From Setophaga petechia (lineage: Eukaryota > Chordata > Aves > Passeriformes > Parulidae): a DNA stretch of 64,000 nt. The stretch is taken from contig JANCRA010000066.1 of NCBI GenBank assembly GCA_024362935.1, positions 797,501 to 861,500 of the forward strand. Direction: 5' to 3'. The notes below the pieces were generated by a model. The model was not told where the DNA came from. It searched no databases and worked only from the letters and a program-made list of their open reading frames with translations. Each line of letters opens with the position of its first letter. The stretch's first letter is position 1. Position numbers and translations under genes: made by a program. Positions 1-12,800 of this stretch are shown here, piece by piece.

Positions 1-766
1 AGGGGGACCTGTGCTGAGCCCTGCAACCTTGGCAAAGTTTTGCCATGTTCTTGGTCCAGCTCCAGTGCCAGGATTACCTTCAAAACCCCTCCAACCACAG
101 ACCAAACACAGCTGAGCAGCAGAAGTTGCCTGTGCAGGAAGATGCACGTTTAGCAAAGATGTTCTGTGATATCCTGAGCCTTCTGTTGGTTGTAGAGTCA
201 TAGTCAGTGCCACATACTTCAGAGCATGTGAAATTGCTTTTTTCTTCCCATAAGCCCCCTCTTGTTATTTCTCCACTTTTTCACAGCAGGTGTCGAGCCA
301 AAACCTGAAATCCTTCCCTATAATGTGTTCCAGCCAAATCACAGCCTCTATTTCTTCAGATTAGCTTGCCTGCAGCTCACACTAGAGGTAGAGGAGGCCA
401 CCCAGAAGCTGTGAATCCCTGTTGAGGAAGAAATTCCATAGCCTGAGTGTGCACTTGCTGATTCATGTCTCCCCTGCAGCAGGAGCTGGCAGCACTGATG
501 CTGCACAAAGTGCTCTGTCTGGATGGTCAGTGGGATTGTTATGATAAGTGAATATTACAGTCAGACAGCTGTTTCCAGATGTTTCTTTTCAATAACACAA
601 ATTCTTTACATTCAGAATCTCTGGCTAAAATCCCACCTGGCTGCAGCATGGGAGGAGGGTGGTATGGGATCTCAGTTGTGTGAGTTCCCATCAGAGCAGG
701 CATGTGCTGCCAGATCCATCAACCCCCACAGTCTAACAGTGTCCATCTCCTCTTCCCTCCCCTCAG
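1..766 (+). other. SCMH1 intron (left edge)
   Basis: Intronic sequence upstream of the MBT2 exon. I looked for the MBT1 exon that should precede it and did not find it. No repeat recognised. Confidence 0.7.
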
Positions 767-855
767 GCTTCCGGCTCAATGCCTCCTCCTGGCCCATGTT
801 CCTTCTGAAGACTCTGAATGGAGCAGAGATGGCTCCTGTCCGGATTTTTCACAAG
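767..855 (+). CDS. SCMH1: SCMH1 exon: linker into MBT repeat 2
   Basis: The exon follows a CCTCCCCTCAG acceptor and ends at AAG|GTATTT. It begins with two bases of a split Gly codon and reads [18 protein letters not shown] onward, which is highly conserved in SCMH1. It ends in phase 0. It is the first exon inside the window; the preceding MBT1 exon is not in 1-766. Confidence 0.95.
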
Positions 856-3800
856 GTATTTCCCTGTTTGTGCAGATCCTTCTGGCAGAGCACCAGACTC
901 AGAGCTGCTGTCTCATCAGAGATGTGCTGGTCCCATAGGAGGTGACACTGCACAGCTCAGGGCTGCTCTAGGACAGACTTGTGTCCTCTCCAGCTGTGTC
1001 ATAGCAGTGTCAGGATGTAGCCAGAGGTCTGCCAAGGAAGTGTTTGGGCTTCAGGGCTCAGGCTTGAGGCAGGAGCTGGTTTTTCACTGGGGCTGCAGGT
1101 GCTGCTCAAAGTGGGGAATGCAATTTGGGAACATCAGCACCTCTCTGGAATGTCAGTCCAGCAGTGAGTAGTGGACTTTGCTGTCTCTTGATTAAAGGGC
1201 AGTGGCTGTGTAGCCTTCTGGGGTTCAAATCCAGCCCACTAACTCCCTTCAGCTCCTTGTGGAGTTGAGTTTGCTGGTGAGGGCACAGCCCTGGTGTGGG
1301 GAGGCGCTGCCATATCCCCTTTGAGCATATATTCCACTTCTTCTTGTAGGAACCACCATCTCCTTCCCAAAACTTCTTCAAGACAGGTATGAAGCTGGAG
1401 GCAGTGGACAGGAAGAACCCTCACTTCATCTGCCCGGCCACCATTGGGGAGGTGAGAGGTTCTGAGGTCCTGATAACATTTGATGGCTGGAGAGGTGCCT
1501 TCGATTACTGGTGCCGATATGATTCCCGGGACATCTTTCCCGTAGGCTGGTGTTCGCTGACTGGAGATAATCTGCAGCCCCCTGGTACAAAAGGTAAGGC
1601 CCACGTTGTTTTTTTAGCTGTCTTGGCTCCTCCACTCAGCTCTCAAAGAGCAGCAAAGCAGGCAGAGACTGGCAGCAAGGACACCTGGGTGCTCTGTCTG
1701 GTTTTTGTGCTGCTTCGTGCGTGGTAAAAGTGATCAAACCTATAGCACTGGAACAGCCTGGCTGTCCACAAAGCTGGGCAGGATGATGGCTCTGGGGAGG
1801 GATGGTGCTGTACAACATTGCTGAGGTCTGCTCCTCTCCAGGAATTCCCTTGAAGTGTTTCCTGTGCTTTTGAACCACGTTTTGCTGTGCAGTTTTTCTC
1901 GGGGAATAATGAGAAATGTGAAGCTGCAGGACTGCCCCCCTTTGTACTTGGGGCAGTTTTCTTGGTGTGCCTTTGCTGTGAACGTGGACAAAGCAGGTGT
2001 GGAGCAGGTTGTGCCTGCCTTGTTCCTAGGGCTGTGATTGTTGGGTGGGAGAAGTGCTGGGGAATTTGATGCCTTGCAAAGGCCTGAGCAATGGCTGGTG
2101 TGATTCTCAAGGCATGTCTCAAGCTTTCTCACATCACAGTTGTGTTTGGGCTCAGGGGGGCTGTCATTGTCCCCAAGCACATCCCTCTGGCATTTACTGG
2201 CTGGCAAGCCCTGCACATGGCTGCTCAATGAAATGAGGGGCAGGAGAACAGCCTCTCTGCCAGAGCTGAAGGGCTGCTTAACAAAGGCATTTCTCTGACA
2301 AAACTGTTCCTTTTGGAAGTCCTGGGTCAGCTCATGCTGCCCTGTCAGGCTGGTGCTGCCCTGTGTCCCTGGCATGGGCCAGCTCTGTGCTCAGGGCTGC
2401 AGGGCTGGTCTCAGTGGATTGCCTGAGGTGATCTGTGTGCAAGCCAAGCTGTGAGCTCCCCTTGGCTGAAGACAATTCCTCTTTATCTTGGATTTCTACA
2501 TTTTGCCTTGCTGCTCCCAGCCTCTCCCTCTCTTCTTGCTGGTTGTTGTGTCCCAGCTGAGCACTGGGGCCCTCTCAGGCAGTGGCTGACTCCTCCAGTG
2601 GAGCCTGCTGCTCTCACCAGGCATCTCCAGGGTACCTCTCAGGTCTGCACGAGTGGCTCAAGATGTGTTTGTGTTTGGTAGGAGCTTTCCTGGCAGTAAT
2701 CTGGGGGTGGAAGGTTTCAGGAGAATGGTGGAAGCCTCCTCAGGAGAAGTGGGAACCTGTCTGACCCTCAGCCCCAGCACAGGCAGCTCTGTTCCTCCCC
2801 AGCCTCCTCTTGCCAGGGGCTGAAGCTGTGGGTGAGCAGAGCCCAGTCAGTTATCCAGAAACAAGATCCTATTGTGCCATCCTGGGAAGCTTGTGCTTCT
2901 CCCTTGGCGGGTGGCTGGGATGGCTTCTCCCTTTCCCATCGGCTCCATGTGCAGTGACTCTGCACTTCCTGCTCATGTACAAAAACAGTGACCCCCAAAA
3001 AGTCACATCTCCCCACTCACAGAGGCAGCCCTCACCCTCAGGCAGATTTCTGCTCTCTTTCTCCTTTTTTTTCAACTCCTGGGACAAGAGCAGGGGTTGG
3101 CAAGGGTTGCATGAGCCATGCAAAAATGTCAGGGAGTTGAGATCAGCCTTGTCTTTGTGCTTTTCCTTCTCCCTCTGTGACTGTCTGCTCCCTCTCCTGA
3201 CCAAGAATTTCTGACTTGCACTTTGTGGGATTAAACCAAAAGAGCAGAGTACTGGGAGCTTTCTCTAAGGAAATTCCTCCTGTGTTTCCTCAGCCCTGCT
3301 GTGGTGGAGGGTTGAGCACAGTCCTCCCAGACCTGAGGGTGCAGCTCTTGGCAGGGTGGGAGGATGCATCACCACGGAGGAATTGCCTTTTCCTTGAGCT
3401 CCAATAAACCTTCTCCATGTGCCAGCCTGCAGGACCATGTGGTGGAGTCAGGCAGTTTCCCTTTCCTGGTGGGAATTCCCCTTAAAGAGAACTGGAGAGA
3501 CACACAGGCAGTCAGCTGCTGCTGTGGCAAACTGGTCTGTGCTCGTTTACTGGGCTGACTGTGTGGAAGGTGGGGAGCCCTGTGAAGAGTTAACTCCATG
3601 GAGATTGAGTAACCCCGTGGCTTCCTGGGGCTGAGCAAAAAGAGGCCTCGTGGAATGAGCTCATGTTCAAGGGAAGCACAACTTCAAAGAGGGCAGGCAT
3701 GTTTATTTAATGCTGCTAACTCCAGTCAGCTCTAATCTGTCTGTGCTGCTGCCTGCCAGCAGAGGTGGAGGAGTGCAGGGCTTCTCCCAGCCATGGTCCT

Positions 3801-6800
3801 CCTCCTTCTCCAGCCTCCCAGTCCCAGCAGTGTTTGCTTAGCTGGAGCTGCTGGAGCTGGGGCCCAGCCACCCCATGGAGCTTTCATTAGGCCATGTGTG
3901 TGTGTTAGAGAAGGAAAAGGAGGTCAGACAGCAAGGAGGAGCAGCCTGCATGCCTGCTGGGTAATTCCACTGCTGCCTGCTGGCTGTGCAGTGGCTGTGG
4001 GCCCCTGGGCATCTCCTGGTGCTCCTGTCTGGGTGCTGCACACCTTGGAGCTGGGGGATCCAAACCAACACACCACATGGGGAAAATGGAGCTCTGGGAG
4101 TGCCTGTGGTGGGTCCTGGTCCTCTCTCCATGGGCCAGGGATAGATGTTGGCTCTGCTGGGCTACAGAGCAAGGCAGAATGTGGGAGAGCTCATCCTGTG
4201 CACCCACAGCTTCTCCAGCTCAGCCTGGCAGCTGCTGGGGGAGGCAGGTCCCAGTGGCTGTCCCAAAGTTCTGTGTGTGTGCAGCAAACTCCCCTCAGCA
4301 TCCCACCCACACCAGTGGGGTGCTCCCAGGGATGTCCATTGGCCAGGAATCCCTACTCCAGTCCTCATATGTGGTGTGCAGCACCTTACATGTCTTTTCA
4401 TGCCTCTTATACATGTACTTTTTTACCCTTAAATACTTATCTGTACCTTAAATACACATCTGTACCTTAAATACACATCTGTACATACCTTTTAGGAATA
4501 TAAGGTGAAGTGGACTTTCTGTTCAGCTGGGAGCTCTGCTCAGAGGGTTTAGAGTCAGAGAACATCCTGGGCTGGAAGGGATCCACAGGGATCATCAAGC
4601 CCAGCACAGGACAGCCACAATCAAAGCAGCCTGACAGGACCTTGCCCACACACACACAGACACCAGTGTCCCTTAAGTCTGCTCCCATGTTTCATGTGGT
4701 ACTGTGGAGGGCAGGGAGGCAGGGACACAGGTAAAGCCCTCACTGTATCTCAGAAGGTGCCAGTGCTATTCCTCCATCCTGGCTGATGCCAAGTTGCTCT
4801 GGATTCCTGATGGCTTTGCTACCCCCTGTTCCACCCTTCTGGATGCTCTGGGACAGAGAGAGGGGTGACTCTGTGCTGTGGGACAGGGGCAGTGGTGAAA
4901 GGGTTAAGGTTGGCAGGCAGAGCTGGAAGCTGCTCCAGCTCTGGAATTTGGAGGACTGGGATTGCTGCCTTGGCAGCAGCCCAGCTGGCAGGGAGCCCCA
5001 GGCCCGGGCAGGCAGGGCAGAGCCAACACAGAGCTCATCCTCTGCCACCGTGCCAGGGCACTGGGGGCACTGCTCAGTGCCTGCACAGGTCTGTGTGTGC
5101 CCTCACCCTGCTCCCTCTGCTTGCAGAGCAAGCCCCTGTGAGCAGTTTTAGGTGGTTACCATGGGGATGGACTGAAGGGAGCTCCATCCACCCTGGGCTC
5201 ACAGCTCTGGGTTACCCTGGGAGCAGAGCTGCCTGCTGTGGCTGCTGCAGGGACTCCAGAGGGTTACAAGGTGCTGATCCTGGACAGAAAGTTCATGAAA
5301 TTCTTTGTTTCTCACCCCCACTGCTGCCATGTGGTTTGTTGTTTAACTGCTTTGTCTCCTCAAAGGAAGATGATGATCAGCTGCTAGGTTTCCTGCCCAG
5401 GGGCAAAGGTAATGTGTATTTTATTATTTTATTTTGGACATTGCCTGGTCTCTCTTCCATCTTCAGGGTGAGAACATAGTGGTGGGAAGAGGAGCCTCAT
5501 CAGGAGTAGTTGGCAGGGTTACAGCTCAGGTGAGCTCCTGTGCATTCCTCCTTGGAAGAGATGGGAAAATATTAATTAATTACTGTCTCTTCAGGACTGA
5601 GCTGGGATTTGCAGCTCACACATTAAGCTGGGTGACATTGCTTTGCACTGGCATGGCTGGTTTGGGGACCACACAGGTCGAGCTTGTGCTCCAAGAGCAG
5701 GAGGAAGGAGGGTGCACAGAGCAGTTCAGGTGTTTATCCATGAGGATAGCACACAAACAGCCCTGGAGCCTGGGGGTGCTGCCTCTGAGGCTGCTGTTGG
5801 AAGATCCCCAGAAAATCTTTTGAGTTACTTGGAGCACAGAGCCAAGGCTCTTAGCACTGACCCTGGCTCAGCTTGGATGGTGTCCTGGAGTACACATGTG
5901 GGGTTTGGGGGCTTGGTAAGGGAACCCAGCACTGCAAAAGGCTCTGTGCCTGTGGCTCAGCTAACACCAGATGGGAACCATGGCATGTCAGGGTCCTGAG
6001 TGATGTCCTGAGGCTCAGAGGAGCTGACCTGGGAGAAGCAGTTTCCTCTGGTCTCCAGCCTGTCCTTACTCTCAGTGTCTAGACACTTCCTCTCAACTTG
6101 ACTTTTCCTCATGTTTTATTTTGAAATATTTCATATCCCAGAGAATCTGGGTTTTGTTTAGGGTGTTTCCTTCCCTTTTCCACCTTGCTTCCTGGCCCAA
6201 AACAGAGTTTCAATATCTCAGGGTGTTACTGAGCCTTGGCAGGAGGCTCCTGGTGTTGGAACCTCCCTCTCTTTGGTTGAGCAGCCCTGGGGTCATCCCT
6301 TTGTTTCTGCAGGATCTCTGAGCAGTAACAGCACTCCTGTTCATGGGACATGGTGCAAGTCTGAGTGCCTTCAGGATGGAATTGCACAGCCTAAGGAAGA
6401 AGAATGCTCCAGGGCTGTTATTTATAGGGGTCTAAAAGTGCCTGACTGAGCTGCTGATGGCAGGCAGGGCTGGTGGCTCTGCCCAACCATCCTCTGCTGG
6501 TTTGGGAGCAGAGTGAAGTCAGCCTAAAGTATGGCCAAAGTGACAGTTTGTGTAGGACAGCCACAGGAGAGCAGGATTTCCCATCAGGATAGAAGAGTTT
6601 AAACACTCAGTTTTATAAAACACTTCAAGGAGTTCACACTCCACACCTTGTTTCTGCTTGTCACCATATTCCAGCCTTGGTCACCCTTTAAATCCAGGAT
6701 TTGGAGTCCTGTTCTTAATCCCTGTCTTTGCAGGGAGCCTGTGTCTCCCACCCTTGGTCCTGTGTTGTGTCTCCATGTCTGCTGAGAGCTCAGGACAGTC

Positions 6801-9800
6801 CAGGCCTGGAGCCTTCCCAGGGCCTCTATTTCTGTCCCAGTCGTGCTCATGGTGGCCAATGATGATGGTCTCTGCTTTGGCAAGGATCACAGAGCTTGGA
6901 AGCTTTCACATTTTACTCTGGGACAGGCAATGAGCTCTGGTTCCTGTCCAGCTCCAACCTTCAGGATGTCTGGGATTGGAATGCCTCACACAGAGAAGAA
7001 TTCAACCAGATTGCAACAAGACTTCTGCTCTCTGGCAAATTTGCTTATCTGAAATGGGTCTGTTTAACCTCTTTGAGTGCTGCTTCTGCCTGGGAAGTGC
7101 TGAAGATGGACAAGGGGCAGTGAGCACCAAAGAACCACAGGAGAGTGGCCTGCAGGACATCTGCCAGAGTGGGCGTGAGTGCTGTGAGTGCTGTGCTCAG
7201 AAATCTCCCCCTGCACTTCAGGACACTGCAGGGGCCACTGTGGACATCTCCAGGCAGAAGCACATGAACTGCAGCTGCATCTGAGAGTACAGAGCCATTG
7301 GCACAGAAAATGGGAATTTGGGATTTGTACTCCTGCAGCTCTTGGTAAATGAACCTTGTAAATACAAGAGAGAAAGGCAGGAAACATTTCTGCATCTTCA
7401 AACTTTTCTGTTCCATATTTTTCTGCAGGTTTTGACTTTGTAATTCTTGTCCCAAGGACATAATTTTGTCTTCTTCAAGCTGTGACAAGTCTCAGATAAG
7501 CTGATGGGTGACAAATGCTGCTTCCTAGCATTGACTAACCCTCAGAGTGTGGATGGCAACTGTGCAGGGTCTCCTGTAAGCAAGGGTTTCAGTCCCAGTG
7601 TGGTGGGCAGCTGCAGGTGCCTTGTATCAGCTGATAGAATATTTGGCATTAGGAAGCAGAGCCTGAAATCAGGAATTCTCTGTCAAGTCTCTTTGTTGTT
7701 CAAACTAATCCTTCAGTGGTGAATAACATCCTCAGTGGTGCCCAGTTTCTCTTTGGCTCTGAGCTCAGCTGTGTTTGAGCTGCATTTTTCAGGGTGATGT
7801 TTCTCACTGTGCCAAATGGATCCAGTGGCAGCCAGCCTCCTCCTCCTCCATGTCTGCCATTGTCCTGGATGCCTGTGTGACCCAAAACAAGACAGTTCAG
7901 CCAGCAGAAAATCCCAGTGATTAATTTTCTGTCCCCTTAATGAGCTGAAATAGCCATGAGTTCAGATTCAGGTCAGAAAGGAGCTCAGGGTTGCATGGCT
8001 CAACTCCTGCAAAGCAAGGCCAGCTTTGGATGGTTAGATTGCTCAGAGCTCAGGTGAGCAACAAAGCTCTGGCACAGAGATGCTGCTTTACTCAGGAAGA
8101 GTTGATTTTTTATGTAAGAGAGGCTCCACTTGATTTTCTGAAAATGTGGCTCCTCTTAGTGGCTTGTACAAGGAAGAAGAAAGTGAGGATGTCTCTGGCA
8201 GCTGCTCATTGTTGGGCTGGCTCTGTCACCAGCTGAATCATGAAATGACAAAATATCCTGAGCTGGAGGGACCCCAGGGATCATCCAGTGCAGCCCCAAA
8301 CCCTGCCCAGACCCCCAACACCCCCACCCTGGCCATCCCTGCAGCGCTGCCCAAATTTCTCTGAGCTCTGTCAGATCAGCTTGGAAACCAACCCAAATAG
8401 CCACAACTGCAGGGGATGGGGGAGCTCAGCTCCCACAGTGGCAAAGAAAACATTTTATGTGAATCACTGAATATCCTGGGCTGAAGGGATCCACAGGATC
8501 ATCCAGTGCAGCCCCTGTCTCTGCCCAGAGCCCCCAACACCCCCACCCTGGCCATCCCTGCAGCGCTGCCCAAATTTCTCCCCCATCCTTCATCTCCCCC
8601 ATCCCTCACTCTCACACAGTCATGGAATGTGCTGAGCTGGAAGGGACCCCCAGGGATGATCAATGCCAAAGCCAAAGCCTACCCAGAGCCCCCAGCAAGC
8701 CCAGCCTGGGCATCCCTGGAGCTCTGGCAGCCTCGGGGCCGTGCCCATTCCCTGGGCAGCCTGGGCAGTGCCAGCACCCTCTGGGGGAAGAGCCTTGCCC
8801 TGAGCTCAGCCTGAGCTGCCCTGGCCCAGCTCCAGCCGTGCCCTGGCTGCTGTCCCTGTCCCAGAGCAGAGCTGGGAGCTGCCCCTGGGGAGGAGCTGCA
8901 GATCCCTGAGCTCTGCCCTCAGTGTGCCCTGCTCCAGCTGTACACACCAAGAGCCCTCAGCTGCTCCTCCTGTGGCTCCTCCTGAGCCCACTTTGGACAC
9001 TCTGATAGCTTTAGCTTACTAATTAAAATGTAATAATAGTAAGAATAAGATGCAGTAAATTGAAGCTTTTGGCTGTTAAAGGAGACCTTGGCAGTGCTCA
9101 GAGCTGTGAGATAATCCTGCTTGCTGGGCCCAGCTGTTTGCACCTCTGGAGCTCTGTGGGTGCAGGGCTGGGTGCTGGGCACTGATCCCTGCATGGCAGT
9201 CCTGTGTTTCTGGACCACATCTGCATGGCAGCAGGTGCTGAAATCCTGCAGGAAAATAACAGGGACCTGACAAGAAGCTACAGGCTCCTTTAGGGAGCAT
9301 CCAGTCACTGGAAGTGGTGGCTTGGGAGTGAGGCAGAGTGTGGGCAGCTGTAACCCTGTGCTTTGGGGGCTGCACCATTGATGTGCAGGTACAGCTGGTG
9401 GGAGGACTCTGCTCAGTGCATCTGCTAGGGCAGAATTGTATTAGCACAGCCTGGTGTTTGCTCAGATTCTGGTTCAAATCCAACAAAAAAGCCAGGCAAG
9501 TCTGCTGGATCGTGGGAGGATAAGACCTCATTTCATTAAATCACTGCAGGTCAGAAAAATGTCTGTGCATTGCATCAGTCTGATGGAATCAGCCCCAGGG
9601 AAAACATCAGTGCCTGTCCAGGGCTGTGCTCAGGGCTGTGCTCAGCAGCCCTGCTGGGCACACAGCACCAATCTAGGTCACAGTCTGTGTCTCTGTGGCC
9701 TGAGCTGGCTGCACATTTAGATGTAATTTAGCCTGTTTCAGTGAACAGCCTCCCTTGCTGTGGCAGCCCCTCCATCCCTGCAGGAATTGTGGCTGTAGAG

Positions 9801-12800
9801 GGACCAGGGATGTGCTGCCAGGGGCACAGGCACAGTGGGAGCTCCCCTCTGATGTGTGCCATCAGGGGATCTGCATGCACCCAGTTATGGGCTTTTATTG
9901 TCCAAATCCCACAACCAGTTCTTCAAGCCTGGCACATTACTGTTATGTGTACTGTCTTTACAGCTGAAGTGGGCAACAGATTTTTCTTGCATTTATTTCA
10001 CCAAAAGATGAAATCACTTATTATAATCACTTATTAACACAAGATTATACAGTGAAAGCTTTCACCAGGAGTTCATCTGCCAGCAGTCTCCTTTTTCCTG
10101 GCAGTGAGTTCCCAGTGATGTGGTCCCAGCCTGGGAGCAAAGGGTGCAGTCCAGCTGCTCTGCCTGCTGCATGCCAACTTCCCAAATGCACCATTTCACT
10201 GGGTTTGTTTCTAGTAAAACTGAGAAAACATGTTTGCCTCACAGCTTGTCTGTAGAATTCTCAATTTTTCCTCCACATTAGAGAAACCTCATTATGGCAC
10301 AGCTTGGTTTAGACACTGAGCAGATCTCAAATGAAATGCTCCCTGCCCTGGCTTCCACATCCTTTTGTTGTTTAACAGTTTCTTTGAAGTATGGAGAGTT
10401 TAGAATCATGGATTGGTGTAGGTTGGAAGGGACCTTAAATCCCATCCCATTCCACCCCTGCCATGGCAGGGACACCTTCCACTGTCCCAGGGTGCTCCAG
10501 GCCCTGTCCTTGGGCCCTGCCAGGGATTCAGGGGCAGCCACAGCTGCTCTGGGCACCTGTGCCATTTACCTTTATCCTTGTTCTGTCAGCTTGTGGGATT
10601 CTGATAAATGGTTTGATGCAAACATTTCTCTGCTGACATCAGTCACTGCACACCTGAAGCCAGAGGCCCCACAATCCCATGATCAGCACCTGCCTTGCCT
10701 GTGCCATTCCTCCCTGCAGCTCAGTGCCAGGTGTCACCTGGAGCAGGTGACACTTCTGGAGTACCATCAGCTCCAAGAAGCACCTGAGCTATCATATTCA
10801 TTTTCTTAACAGCAAAATAGTCTTGCTTTTAACACTAACAGCTCAGACAAAAAGTAGTAAAACCCTGTTTCTGGCACATTCCCTGTGTCTGCCTGACACA
10901 AAAAAGTCTTTATTCAGGAAGTCAGATACATCCTGGTGACTGTGCTTCTTCCCAGCTTCTGATACACAATGCACAAAAGCAAGGAAATAAAATTGAAACT
11001 AATCATAGCCACATGGCAAGCAGAATGGGGCTGGATCCTGGATGCACTCTGTGATTTGGGTTGGAAGGGGCCTTAAAGCTCATCTCATTCCAACCCCCTG
11101 CCATGGCAGGGACACCTTCCACTATTCCAGGGTGCTCCAAGCCCTGTCCAGCCTGGCCTTGGGCACTGCCAGGGATCCAGGGGCAGCCACAACTTCATTG
11201 TGCCAGGAGAATAAATCCTTGTGCACAGTAACTGCTCCTAAAACCTCATTACAGAAATCTTAAAAATCTCTGTATGTGCCCACAGTTGTGCCATCCTGGT
11301 ATCAATCTTTTATTGTCTCTGCTTCCCTGGCTAAGACTTTTATCTATAACTACAAAGCCCCTGATTTCAAAAGTGTTTGCCTGTGTTTTTTCCTAATTCC
11401 TTACCCCTGTGTTGAAGTTTCTGGATTTGAGAAACAAGACATCCTAAAGATCACTCTGCAGTTTTCTAAATGCAGCAGGATTTTGGTTTGTTTCTTTTTA
11501 GCAGAAATTTAAAACAGAAGGAAATACTGTTCTGCTAGGCTGGGCCAGCATATCTCTGGCCTTTAGCAGGCTTGGGAAAGATGACTGAACAAATTTAGGG
11601 GATGTGTGGGCAAGTATAGCAGAAACCTGATTTTGTGGTGGAAGGAGTGAGAAGATAAGAAGGAACAGACCTGGCTCTGGCAGTATGTGGAGGGGCAGGG
11701 CAGCTGGTCCAGCAGAGATGAGCTGTTGCTCAGGAGCAGGAGCAGGAATCCCTGCAGGCAGTGAGGATGGAGCTGGTCCCTTCCATTGCAGTTTGCTGGC
11801 AATTTAGGGACAGATTTGACATCAGCCTTGAGAGAGGGGATTTCCAGTGTTTGCAGCACTGGCTCTGTGACTGACAGACAGATCTTGGCTGATTCCCTCC
11901 CTAGGAATGCTCTCAGAGCCTTTTCCATGGCCATTGGCAGGTCACTGCTTGCAGAAGGAGGAGATGTAGGTGCCAGTTATTTCCAGGAAGGAAGGTATGG
12001 CTGCAAGCATGATCCTTCTGGAGTTCAGCCCATCCAGGTTAAGCCCCAGTGTCCCCCAGCTCGTGTTCTGAGCTGGGGATCCATGTGTTTGGTTTTTACT
12101 CTGGCATGAAGAGCAGTCCCCCCATCCAGGGGTCTGCGAGTTCTCCAAATTTTTCCATGTATATAAAGATGGAGGCTGCTCTTGTTTTGATTCTCACCTG
12201 ATTTAATTACATTTGCTTTTTCTCTTTTTATTTCAGTTGTGATTCCAAAGAGCCCTTTACCTGCCTCCGAAGTAAACTCGGAGAAACCTAGCATGCACAG
12301 TAGCACAAAGGCTGGTTTGGGGCATCAACAAGGGCAAAGGCGTCGCAAAACAGGGAAGAAGCGTGGTCGAACGACCAAAACACTAATCCACCACCCCATG
12401 CCTACACCCTCCAAGTCAGTGGAGCCTTTGAAATTCCCCAGAAAGAGAGGCCCCAAGCCTGGCAGCAAGGTAAAAGCTGATGCTGATGCAGGCGGGTGAA
12501 CAGCAGGTGCTGCAGGTCCTGCCATGGGTTGGTGCATGCGTGTGTTTGTGCACGTCTGGCTCAGCCTCTGGCTGGGTGACTGCAGCAAGTAGGAGAGCAG
12601 AGGGGTGTGTGGGCTGGGATTGTCCTCAGAGCCCAGCCCCAGAGCTGTAGAGAATGTCTGTGTCCTAAAGATCATTTCCATCAAGAATCCATGTCTTTGG
12701 AAGTGCATTGGCTGATGCTGGGAGCATGACAGGATGGCCAAAGGGTAGAGTAAGTGCTCCTGTCCTTTGTGTGTGGCTAGTCTGAGTCAAACAGAGGTGG

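Larger units (their letters stand above)
1594..12236 (+). other. SCMH1 intron (10.6 kb)
   Basis: It holds CR1 fragments near 4.5, 8.2-9.0, 10.4 and 11.0 kb. Elsewhere I see unannotated GC-neutral sequence with many chance reading frames and no splice-bounded exon. Confidence 0.75.
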
